From: Haloarcula ordinaria
Lineage (GTDB): Archaea; Halobacteriota; Halobacteria; Halobacteriales; Haloarculaceae
Length of the DNA stretch: 64,000 nucleotides
Direction: 5' to 3'
NCBI RefSeq assembly: GCF_029338275.1
Contig: NZ_CP119790.1
Span: 62,001-126,000 of the forward strand
Shown: positions 57,232-64,000 of the stretch, in pieces
How positions within the stretch are numbered: the stretch's first letter is position 1
Layout of the letters: each line of letters opens with the position of its first letter
Notes under the pieces: generated by a model
What the model saw: only the letters and a program-made list of their open reading frames with translations
Databases searched by the model: none
Told to the model about the DNA's origin: nothing
Made by a program: the position numbers and the translations under genes

Positions 57232-57239
57232 TTTAATAC
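57232..57239 (+). promoter_or_regulatory. TATA-like box for the cyclase-family gene
   Basis: TTTAATAC centred 26 bp before the ATG at 57,261. Fits a leaderless start. Confidence 0.5.
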
Positions 57240-57260
57240 ATGGCCAACTGAGGGTTTTGC

Positions 57261-58043
57261 ATGGTCGAATTATACGACCTCAATCAACCGTGGGGAGCGA
57301 ACACGTGGCCCTGGCCGTACTTCGACGACCCGGAGGTACAGTCAGTCCACAGGTTCAGCAAAGACGTCAATCATTCACTGAAGATCAACACGGCGATCCA
57401 CATCGGGACGCACATCGACGCCCCGCTGCACTTCGCCCCGGAAGGGTGGGACATCGCAGAGATGCCCCTCGACCGCCTGTTCGGTACCGGCCTAGTGCTG
57501 GACATCTCCGACAAGGTCGACGAGTACAGCGTCATCACGCCCGAGATGTGTAAGGAGGCCGCCGCCGAGGCCGACCTCGAAATCAAGAAAGGCGACATGC
57601 TCGTCCTGCACACCGGCTGGAAGGAGTACTTCCAGACCGGCGACAAGGCGAACGAACTCACGTACTTCGCGCGCCACCCTGGCCCGCACAAGGAGTTCAC
57701 GGACTGGTGGATCGAGATGGACTTCCCGTGGGTCGGCAACGACACACCGGCCATCGAGCACCCGCTCAACACCGCCATCCGAAACTACCGACAGGACCTC
57801 GACCTGCCCGGTGAACTCGAGGACGCCCTCGGGGAACCCATTGAGGAGGTACTGCCCGAAGAGGACTGGCTCTACGCGCACAAGAACGCGCTGCCGGAGA
57901 ACCTCATGATGGTCGAGAACCTCGGCGGGGACATCGACAACCCCGCGATTCTCAACGAACGCGTCCACCTCGGCTCGTTCCCGTGGAAGTGGGACAAAGG
58001 CGAGGCGGCGTTCTGTCGCACAGTCGCGTTCAAGGACCTGTAA
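57261..58043 (+). CDS. Cyclase-family hydrolase (kynurenine-formamidase-like)
   Basis: A 260-residue metal hydrolase of the cyclase superfamily. The signature HIGTHIDAPLHF gives the metal-binding His/Asp/His. Typical followers are DMLVLHTGWKEYF and AIEHPLN. Family members hydrolyse formyl groups or lactones. With the amidohydrolases and the alpha/beta hydrolase it fits breakdown of a ring-derived acid. It starts at a leaderless ATG. Length is normal. Confidence 0.9.
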   Translation: MVELYDLNQPWGANTWPWPYFDDPEVQSVHRFSKDVNHSLKINTAIHIGTHIDAPLHFAPEGWDIAEMPLDRLFGTGLVLDISDKVDEYSVITPEMCKEAAAEADLEIKKGDMLVLHTGWKEYFQTGDKANELTYFARHPGPHKEFTDWWIEMDFPWVGNDTPAIEHPLNTAIRNYRQDLDLPGELEDALGEPIEEVLPEEDWLYAHKNALPENLMMVENLGGDIDNPAILNERVHLGSFPWKWDKGEAAFCRTVAFKDL

Positions 58044-58223
58044 GGACAGGACCGGAGACGGTTCAGTCGGCCGGCGGACCGCCGGACCACGTTATTTTAT
58101 TCTCTTCTGGCGGACCGCAGGGAGTCGCGACGCGAACACGAATCCGTACCACTGGCAGTTCCGGCGGGCGATTCGGTGGTAGAGACGCAACGATTATAAC
58201 CACCTCCAGAGAACGCTCCGCTC

Positions 58224-59516
58224 ATGTCGTGGCGCCAAGCAGTCCGTCAGCGGGCTCTCTCCTCGGAAGGTCGGCGGGTCGTCGGCGTCGTCAGCGGCTC
58301 TCACTTCCTGAACCACATGTTTCTGGTCCTCCTGCCGCCGATATTCGGCATCCTCGTGACCGAGTTCGACGCGTCGCTGGCAGAGCTCGGCCTGGCGGTC
58401 AGCGTGATGAGCATCACCAGCACCGCGTTCCAGCTGCCCTTCGGCTACCTCTCGGACAACTACAGCCGGACGCTCACGCTGTTCATCGGCCTTGGATCGG
58501 CCGCCGTCGGTGTCTTCGTCATCGCCATCGCCGGGACGTTCACCGTGTTACTCGCCGGCCAGGCGCTCGTGGGCGTCGGTATCGGCGCACACCACCCCGC
58601 ACACTATCCCCTGATGGCCGACGCGACGAGCGAGGACAACCGGGCGTGGGCGTTCAGTGTCCACGACACCGCAGGCCATCTCGGATACGGGGCTGCCCCG
58701 GCGCTCATCGTCACGGTCTCGGCTATCGCCGGACGGACCTGGCGGGACGTGTTCATGCTCGTGGCGGTCGTCAGTGTCGTGTACGCGCTCATCGCCGTGG
58801 TAGTGCTCTCACGCGGCGTCTCCAAAGAGGTGTCTGCCGGCGGCCGAAGCGGCGACTCCACGGAGTCGACCGAGAAGAAGCCGCTCGGCCAGCGCGTCCG
58901 AACCCAGCTTCGCTCGCTGGTCCAGTCGCCGGCGGTACTCGCACTCACCCTACTCGCCCTGGTCGCCTCGATGTCGGGTTGGGGGCTCCGTTCGTTCAGC
59001 GTCGTGTTGCTCACTGACGGGTACAGCTACGACCTGACGACGGCGAACACCGTGCTGACGCTGATGTTCGTCGGGAGCGCCGTCGCCACACTCATCAGCG
59101 GACTCCTCACCGACCGGCTCTCGGCAACCACGATCATCGTGCCCGCGTACCTCGCGCTCGGGGTCGGTGCAGTGGTCGCTGGATCACTCTCGATTCCGCC
59201 GCTGCTCGCGGCGCTCGGCATCGTGTTCGCGGCGAGCGCCCAAAGCATGGGCAACCCACCGAGCAACAAGCTCCTCGACAACCTCTCCGAGCGGGCCGAC
59301 CTCGGGGTGAACTTCGCCATCATCACCGTCGGGGTGACGCTCGGGGGCAGCATCGCACCGCCGCTGTTCGGCGCGCTCATCGATCACGCGGGCTTCTGGG
59401 CCGCGTTCTACCTGATCGGTGGGTTCGGGATACTCGCCATCGCTATCGTCCTCGCCGTTGTTCGCGTCTACGACGTCGGTCCCGCAGCGCCCGTAGAGCC
59501 CGCCGAGGCCGACTGA
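58224..59516 (+). CDS. MFS transporter
   Basis: A 430-residue major facilitator with twelve helices. The loop after helix 2 reads QLPFGYLSDNYSRTLT, a variant of the G-x-x-x-D motif, and helices 4-5 carry GVGIGAHHPAHYP. A polar insert of about 35 residues lies in the central loop (SGDSTESTEKK). It may import the island's substrate or export a product. A TATA-like ATTATAACC lies about 30 bp before the ATG. Confidence 0.9.
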   Translation: MSWRQAVRQRALSSEGRRVVGVVSGSHFLNHMFLVLLPPIFGILVTEFDASLAELGLAVSVMSITSTAFQLPFGYLSDNYSRTLTLFIGLGSAAVGVFVIAIAGTFTVLLAGQALVGVGIGAHHPAHYPLMADATSEDNRAWAFSVHDTAGHLGYGAAPALIVTVSAIAGRTWRDVFMLVAVVSVVYALIAVVVLSRGVSKEVSAGGRSGDSTESTEKKPLGQRVRTQLRSLVQSPAVLALTLLALVASMSGWGLRSFSVVLLTDGYSYDLTTANTVLTLMFVGSAVATLISGLLTDRLSATTIIVPAYLALGVGAVVAGSLSIPPLLAALGIVFAASAQSMGNPPSNKLLDNLSERADLGVNFAIITVGVTLGGSIAPPLFGALIDHAGFWAAFYLIGGFGILAIAIVLAVVRVYDVGPAAPVEPAEAD

Positions 59517-59625
59517 CGACAATCGGACGCTCCGGTAGACGGAGTGGGTGGTCACGCGAACGTGAGCGCGCGTGTTGTGTGAAAGAATAGGAGAGGCGAC
59601 GAAACGGACGGTGTCTGCCTTCGTC

Positions 59626-60021
59626 CTACAGCTCGTCTTCGGGGAACGTGTTCTCGTCGTCGTAGACGAAGTCCTGCGTGATATCGGCTCGCGGGAATAC
59701 GCAGACGAGTCGCAGAATCTCGTCGGTGTTGTTTGCGATCATGTGGTAGTGGCCGGACTCGAAGAGAATCGTATCGCCCGCCTCGACGTCGAAGATCTCC
59801 CCGTCGTCGTAGGCGCGACCGCTCCCCGAGAGGACGTGGATGACCTCCTCCATGTGCTCGTGTTTGTGGGGGTGGCGCGGGCCGGTCTCGCTGTACGGAT
59901 AACTCTCGACGATGCGGACTGTCGTCTCGTCGGTGTCCATCACCTTCCCGGACGCCACTTCCTGGATGGTCCGTGATGGGGCGTCGTCGACCGTGACGTC
60001 ATCGAGGGAGACTTTCGGCAT
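59626..60021 (-). CDS. Cupin-domain protein
   Basis: A 131-residue single-domain cupin. Motif 1 is HPHKHEHMEEVIHVLSGSG and motif 2 is PxxxxH-like ESGHYHMIANNTDEI, so the metal-binding His and Glu are intact. It starts 7 bases after the Gfo/Idh stop, so both are coupled. It may be an isomerase or a binding partner of the sugar or ring-acid metabolism; no exact role can be given. Confidence 0.85.
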   Translation of the reverse strand: MPKVSLDDVTVDDAPSRTIQEVASGKVMDTDETTVRIVESYPYSETGPRHPHKHEHMEEVIHVLSGSGRAYDDGEIFDVEAGDTILFESGHYHMIANNTDEILRLVCVFPRADITQDFVYDDENTFPEDEL

Positions 60022-60028
60022 CGGTGGA

Positions 60029-61099
60029 TCAGGCGTTCTCGATGATTTCCTCGACGGTCACGGGGCGGTTCTCGCGGGCAGACGTCTGGGCTGCCTTGAC
60101 GACGGCCACGTTCCGCATCGCCGCGCGCGCTCCGATCTCCGGTTCGACGTCGTCTTCGGTGATAGCACGCGCGAACTCGTCGAACTCGTCGCGGAGGTGG
60201 TTGTTGATGGGCATCTCGATGTCGACGTCACGGAGCTGCCGGTTGTCCGGGTCGTCGGTCCACTCCTCGAACTCCCGTTTGACCAGCGTGGAGTTCTTGT
60301 CGGTGTCCTCGGAGTTCGACCAGTTGCTGAAGTCCATGTCGTAGAACATCACGCCCTCGGTGCCGTAGACGTTGATGAAGAAGACGCCAGGGGAGGTCCA
60401 GTTCGCGCCGAGGTACGCCTGTTTGCCGTCCTCGAACTCCAGCACCGTCTGGGTCATCGTCATGTTCTCGACCTCGGTGTACATCGGCTTGCCGAAGGTG
60501 AAGACCTGCTTGACCGGGCCCAGCAGGTACTGGAGGTTGTCGATCTGGTGGACGCCGAGCTGGATGAGCGGGCCACCGGGCGCCTTCTCGGGGTCGCCGC
60601 GCCAGTTGTCCGGGCCGATCTCCAGGCCGCGTTCGTTCGCCCATTCGGCCTCGATGTGCGAGACCTGGCCCACGTCCTCCTCGTCGATGAGCTCTTTCAT
60701 CTTCCGGATGCCGCCGACCCGACGGCAGCTGTGTCCACAGAGGAAGGTGATGTCGTTCCGGTCGACGGCGTCCTCGATCCGCTTGGCGTCGGCGACGTTG
60801 ATCGAGATCGGCTTCTCGACGAAACAGTGCTTGCCGGCGTCGGCGGCCTGTTCGATGACGTCCGCGTGGAAGTCGTTCGGGACCGTGATGACGAGCGCGT
60901 CGATGTCGTCGCGGTCGAGCACCGCGTCGAGCGACTCCTCAGCGTCGCACCCCCACTCCTCGGCGAACTCCTCGCGCGTCTCTGCCGTCCGCGTGAAGCA
61001 CGTAACGAGGTCGATATTGTCAAGTTTCGTGTACTGCTCTGCTAGCACGTTCGCCCAGCGGCCAAGTCCGACCGCTGCGACGGATACTGTGTCTGTCAT
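60029..61099 (-). CDS. Gfo/Idh/MocA family NAD(P)-dependent oxidoreductase
   Basis: A 356-residue oxidoreductase. The Rossmann N-terminus reads VAAVGLGRWANV (the third Gly is Ala), followed by the catalytic EKPISIN-like EKP segment (KHCFVEKP) and the C-terminal sheet domain with GGPLIQLGVHQIDN. It oxidises a sugar, inositol or ring-alcohol. It is followed by a cupin gene in the same operon. A TATA-like ACATTTTATAATT lies some 40 bp upstream. Confidence 0.92.
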   Translation of the reverse strand: MTDTVSVAAVGLGRWANVLAEQYTKLDNIDLVTCFTRTAETREEFAEEWGCDAEESLDAVLDRDDIDALVITVPNDFHADVIEQAADAGKHCFVEKPISINVADAKRIEDAVDRNDITFLCGHSCRRVGGIRKMKELIDEEDVGQVSHIEAEWANERGLEIGPDNWRGDPEKAPGGPLIQLGVHQIDNLQYLLGPVKQVFTFGKPMYTEVENMTMTQTVLEFEDGKQAYLGANWTSPGVFFINVYGTEGVMFYDMDFSNWSNSEDTDKNSTLVKREFEEWTDDPDNRQLRDVDIEMPINNHLRDEFDEFARAITEDDVEPEIGARAAMRNVAVVKAAQTSARENRPVTVEEIIENA

Positions 61100-61163
61100 G
61101 TGGAATCAACCAACAGGTCGGCCGACACCGGCCAATTATAAAATGTTTACTGCTAGTAAGCGA

Positions 61164-61652
61164 TTACTCGTCGACGCTGTCGGGCGACCAGCTGCACTCC
61201 TCGTCTTCGAACACCGACTCGTGGTCGCCGTTCGAGAAGTACTCGAACACGCGCATGCCCTCCTGCCCCTCGCGCGCGAACAGGCGATGGCTGTCGCCCT
61301 CGCCGATCCAGGCGACCGAGCCCTGCGACAGTTCGATCTCCTCGCCCTCTACTTCGAGGACACCCTCGCCTTCGAGGATGTAGAAGAAGTGGTCGGTCCC
61401 GTCGTGATAGTGGACCGGGCAGGAGACACCTGGGTCGTAGTCGACGACGTCGATGAGGAGGTCACCGGCGGCGGGGACGAGCCCCTCGTTGATGAGGACC
61501 GTCTTGCGACGGCCGTCGTGGAGGCTATCCATCTCGCCGACGTCGGACTCGTGGTAGACGCGCGTTCCCTCGCCACCGAGTTCGAGGTCCTCGGCGTCGA
61601 GCTTCGATTTCGACAGGTCACTGTGGGCGATGACCTCGTTTGACTCTGACAT
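61164..61652 (-). CDS. Cupin-domain protein
   Basis: A 162-residue cupin. The first motif is CPVHYHDGTDHFFYILEGEG and the second includes WIGEGDSHRLFARE; a 60-residue polar N-terminus precedes it. It has intact metal ligands. A TTTTAAG box about 31 bp before the ATG supports the start. It sits 65 bases upstream of the Gfo/Idh gene, on the same strand. Possible roles are dioxygenase, isomerase or ligand sensor. Confidence 0.8.
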   Translation of the reverse strand: MSESNEVIAHSDLSKSKLDAEDLELGGEGTRVYHESDVGEMDSLHDGRRKTVLINEGLVPAAGDLLIDVVDYDPGVSCPVHYHDGTDHFFYILEGEGVLEVEGEEIELSQGSVAWIGEGDSHRLFAREGQEGMRVFEYFSNGDHESVFEDEECSWSPDSVDE

Positions 61653-61770
61653 ACGTCATAATTATTCACCGGTCATCAACTTAAAACCCACTGAACGTGG
61701 GGGTTACCTGGCTGCGGCTGCGCACGAGGTCGCCGACAGCACTCCAGGGTCGCGTAGTCGAATCTCGCGA

Positions 61771-62277
61771 CTAGTCCTCTTTCAGGCTCAGCGACGTGTT
61801 GGGTGTGTACTCGACACCGGCCCTGAAGCTCTGCCCGACGATACAGCCCTCGTCGTACACGTCGAGGCACCGCTGTGCGCGCGACTCGTACTCTTCGGGG
61901 ACCGTCACGTCGACGGACACCTCGATGTGCTCGATGCGCTTGACCTGGTTCTCCGGCAGGTCTTCGGGAATCTCCTCGCGCCACCACGCGTCCGGGATGG
62001 CGGCGATCTCTATCTCGAAGTCCTCGATTCGGGCCTTCCGGAGCGCCTGCGAGAGGACCGCGAGCTGGCACCCGGCGAGCCCGATAACCATGTAGTCGAC
62101 TGCTGACGGCGCCAGGTCGTGCCCGCCGTACGGCAGTGTCTCCGAGTCGTCGACCTTGAACGTGTGGTCGCGAACCCGCCCGTCCACGGGACGGTCGCCG
62201 TGTTCGAGGCTGAGTTGAATCGCGTGGTCGTGACCGATGAGTTCGTCCGGGACGTCTTCGTCCGCTGTGTCGCTCAT
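61771..62277 (-). CDS. OsmC/Ohr family protein
   Basis: A 168-residue protein with the OsmC fold: GCQLAVLSQALRKARI after the first helix, and YEEGC-like DVYDEGCIVGQSFRAGV with the second cysteine. The two cysteines would be the peroxidatic pair of Ohr/OsmC enzymes, which reduce organic peroxides. The chosen ATG gives MSDTADED; the long open frame upstream is not coding. It is flanked by the cupin gene and the second binding protein. Confidence 0.82.
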   Translation of the reverse strand: MSDTADEDVPDELIGHDHAIQLSLEHGDRPVDGRVRDHTFKVDDSETLPYGGHDLAPSAVDYMVIGLAGCQLAVLSQALRKARIEDFEIEIAAIPDAWWREEIPEDLPENQVKRIEHIEVSVDVTVPEEYESRAQRCLDVYDEGCIVGQSFRAGVEYTPNTSLSLKED

Positions 62278-62366
62278 GTGTATGACACCAGTTAGCCCGT
62301 CACAGTGTGATGACTTAACAGTGGCTCCGGGACAGTGTGGGTCGAAAAAACGGAACGTCGACTGAG

Positions 62367-63563
62367 TTACTCTTGTGGGACCTGGACGTGCGTGAGACGG
62401 TCGCCCCAACCTTCGGGGACGAAGCCGCGCTGTTGTGCCTGGTCGAGGAAGTTCCGTTCGCCTTCGACTCGATCGTCGGTGTACTCCACGTCGACGTAGT
62501 TGTAGGGGTAGTCGTTGTCCATGTTCATGTCGACCCCCCAGTCGATGACGTACTGCGCTTGGGCTTCGTTCTCGACCCCGATTTGCTCGAAGTGGTCCTG
62601 TTCGTCCTCCATCACGCGCCCCATCGGGTCGTCGTTGAGCCAAGACATCCCCTGATGCCAGGCGTGGAGCAGCGCCTCGGCAGCGCCCTCGTTCTCGTCC
62701 ATGAACCCCTGGGTCGTGATGAAGTTGTTGAACGGCGGCACACCAATACCGAGTTCGTCGAGCAGTCCGGCCCCGTTGAACACCTCACGGTGGCGTGGTT
62801 CGCCGTTGTCGTCGAGGTGGAGTGCCACCCCGAAGATAGGTGCGGTGCTGCCGACGTCGAGGTCGCCCTGGAGTACCAGTTGTGGGATGGCGATGTAGTC
62901 CGCAGTCACGGTTTCGAACTCGTTCTCGTCCTCGGAGAACGTGTAATCGTATGCTTCACCGATTCCGATCTGGTCGACCGGGACGTGCCCGCCAGCCCAC
63001 GACCCGATGCCGACGTTCGCGCCGTCGTTGACTATCTTGTCCATCGTCGCTTGTGCGCCACCGATGTCGACAGGGTCGTAGGGACCGCCTTTCTCGACCC
63101 ACCAACCCATGAACATCGGTGCGATGCGACCGAACGCGGCGAGGTCCATTCCACGCTCGCTCGAGAGCCGCGTGGCCTCGAGGACGCTCATGAACGAGAA
63201 GTCTGGGCCGCCCGACGCGAACAGCGCAGTCTCCTCCCACGACCGGAGAATCTCCGCCGAGTACCCCCGTTCCTCCATCTCGGTCTGGAGGATATCGGTG
63301 TCCTCGAGGATGTGGTCGGCGACCATTCCCTGGAACCCACCGGGCGCCATCCCGACCGTAATATCTTGCATGCCGCCGCCGCCCGTGCTCCCACCGTCAC
63401 CGCTACTTCCACCATCGCCGCCACTCCCTCCATCGCCACCACTGCCACCGTCACCGCTTCCACCGTCGGAGCCGGAACATCCGGCCGCGCTCATAGCTAC
63501 CGCGCTGACACCCGCTGCTTTGAGGAATCGCCTACGGGACTGCGTTGCTCTGTCTCGAGACAT
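62367..63563 (-). CDS. ABC substrate-binding lipoprotein (TauA/NMT1-like)
   Basis: A 398-residue binding protein. The signal is Tat-type (RRRFLKAAGVSAVAMSAAGC) with an AGC lipobox, then a Gly/Asp/Ser spacer and a two-lobe NMT1/TauA domain (DITVGMAPGGFQGMVADHILE, then IGGAQATMDKIVNDGANVGIGS). It captures an aliphatic sulfonate, carboxylate or a related small molecule. A TATA-like TTTATGATTA lies about 27 bp before the ATG. The permease on the other strand at 63892 is probably its partner, divergent. Confidence 0.88.
   Translation of the reverse strand: MSRDRATQSRRRFLKAAGVSAVAMSAAGCSGSDGGSGDGGSGGDGGSGGDGGSSGDGGSTGGGGMQDITVGMAPGGFQGMVADHILEDTDILQTEMEERGYSAEILRSWEETALFASGGPDFSFMSVLEATRLSSERGMDLAAFGRIAPMFMGWWVEKGGPYDPVDIGGAQATMDKIVNDGANVGIGSWAGGHVPVDQIGIGEAYDYTFSEDENEFETVTADYIAIPQLVLQGDLDVGSTAPIFGVALHLDDNGEPRHREVFNGAGLLDELGIGVPPFNNFITTQGFMDENEGAAEALLHAWHQGMSWLNDDPMGRVMEDEQDHFEQIGVENEAQAQYVIDWGVDMNMDNDYPYNYVDVEYTDDRVEGERNFLDQAQQRGFVPEGWGDRLTHVQVPQE
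63371..63472 (-). repeat. Gly/Asp/Ser-rich coding repeat in the second binding protein
   Basis: Imperfect GGDGGS units (GGATCC/GGTGAC-type codons) follow the lipid cysteine, as in the binding protein at 45572. A flexible spacer. Confidence 0.75.
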
Positions 63564-63817
63564 AGAACTTCAACGTTCGTAATTAATCATAAATGTTTGG
63601 GTTTCTCTAACATGACATATCGCCCTAAGTGTACTGTTTTTAAATAAAGACCCCGGCGAAGACTGTCGACGACTACAGCCGCTCAGTGTGTATGCCTGGT
63701 CGGTGGACGACAAGCTGTATGCGAACAGCTAGTAGCGTATCTTGGGGGCTGAGAGTCCACGAATACCGTCCTCATCGTAAATTATTAACGACTGGGAAAG
63801 AGTGGGGAGTGTAGGAC

Positions 63818-63895
63818 ATGAGAGCGACTACCAAATTTAGACACCCCGACATAACCGGTCAGCAGGGTACTGGCCACGGGAGTGACCACTCATGA
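63818..63895 (+). CDS. Possible 25-residue leader peptide before the permease
   Basis: An ATG-to-TGA frame encodes 25 residues (MRATTKFRHPDIT, then a polar end). Its stop overlaps the permease ATG as ATGA, so it could be translationally coupled. Its acid and base content is unlike real proteins, so it may only be a regulatory short ORF. Low confidence. Confidence 0.3.
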   Translation: MRATTKFRHPDITGQQGTGHGSDHS

Positions 63896-64000
63896 GTACG
63901 TCTCGATCGTACGGGTTGGAGCGGCTGACACGGCCGCTGGTGGAGAACCGGCTGGTCGTATTTATCGAGTCGATGGTCGCCATCCTCCTCCTGTGGAGCA
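63892..64000 (+). CDS. ABC permease N-terminal fragment (window edge)
   Basis: An ATG opens a frame that stays open to the window end, giving MSTSRSYGLERLTRPLVEN and then a hydrophobic helix (LVVFIESMVAILLLWS). A polar start followed by a long helix is like the first segment of BPD-type permeases (TauC/SsuC). It is divergent from the binding protein gene and is probably its permease; the rest lies outside. Confidence 0.6.
   Translation, partial: MSTSRSYGLERLTRPLVENRLVVFIESMVAILLLWS

Noticed and set aside
61771..62643. Long N-terminal extension of the OsmC gene
   Set aside because: The extra 122 codons are basic and proline-rich; the OsmC family begins at the later ATG.

Overview
The window is from a haloarchaeon (class Halobacteria). 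The evidence is the G+C-rich codon use, the very acidic proteins, Tat-type lipoprotein signals (RR followed by an AGC lipobox), TATA-like boxes about 25-30 bp before start codons with almost no leader (leaderless transcripts), and typical haloarchaeal families (RdfA, archaea-specific SMC-related protein, NikR-like RHH regulator, single-domain EamA protein, HTH-regulated multi-pass membrane proteins). The genus cannot be read from the sequence.

Positions 1-26 kb are a variable region of somewhat lower G+C. It holds many short membrane proteins, lipoproteins and orphans, two exporter-type ABC systems (8.1-10.5 kb; 12.9-17.6 kb, a MacB-like set with two FtsX-type permeases, a LolD-type ATPase and a secreted adaptor-like protein), a solitary IS1341-type TnpB element that sits against the N-terminal remnant of a short-chain dehydrogenase, and two genes broken by single-base frameshifts (EamA transporter at 12.4-12.8 kb, metallo-hydrolase-like gene at 23.8-24.5 kb). 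A diverged 60-70 bp repeat recurs in intergenic DNA. From 20.2 to 25.6 kb there are three related multi-pass membrane proteins, one of them translationally coupled to a winged-helix regulator.

Positions 26-30.8 kb carry a metal-exporting P1B ATPase with a duplicated HMA domain, next to a NikR-like regulator with recognisable metal ligands, then an MFS transporter. An AT-rich stretch with a 19-bp palindrome lies at 25.9-26.3 kb.

Positions 30.8-64 kb look like one large catabolic island. It contains a class V aminotransferase, aldehyde dehydrogenase, Lrp regulator, alpha/beta hydrolase, three zinc-type alcohol dehydrogenases (one without the catalytic cysteine), two paralogous ACMSD-like amidohydrolases, an M24-fold protein whose metal ligands have all been replaced, a complete dipeptide-type ABC importer in two convergent blocks, a pyruvate/acetoin-dehydrogenase-type E1 alpha/beta pair without E2 or E3, a cyclase-family hydrolase, MFS, MATE and EamA transporters, two cupins, a Gfo/Idh dehydrogenase, an OsmC protein and the start of a second ABC importer (binding protein, and a permease cut by the window edge). 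Together they suggest uptake and breakdown of an amino- or ring-containing organic compound through aldehyde, alpha-keto and carboxylate intermediates; the substrate cannot be deduced. Inside the island an RdfA-like gene and an SMC-like gene form the pair linked to haloarchaeal cell shape. No tRNA, rRNA or CRISPR array was seen.
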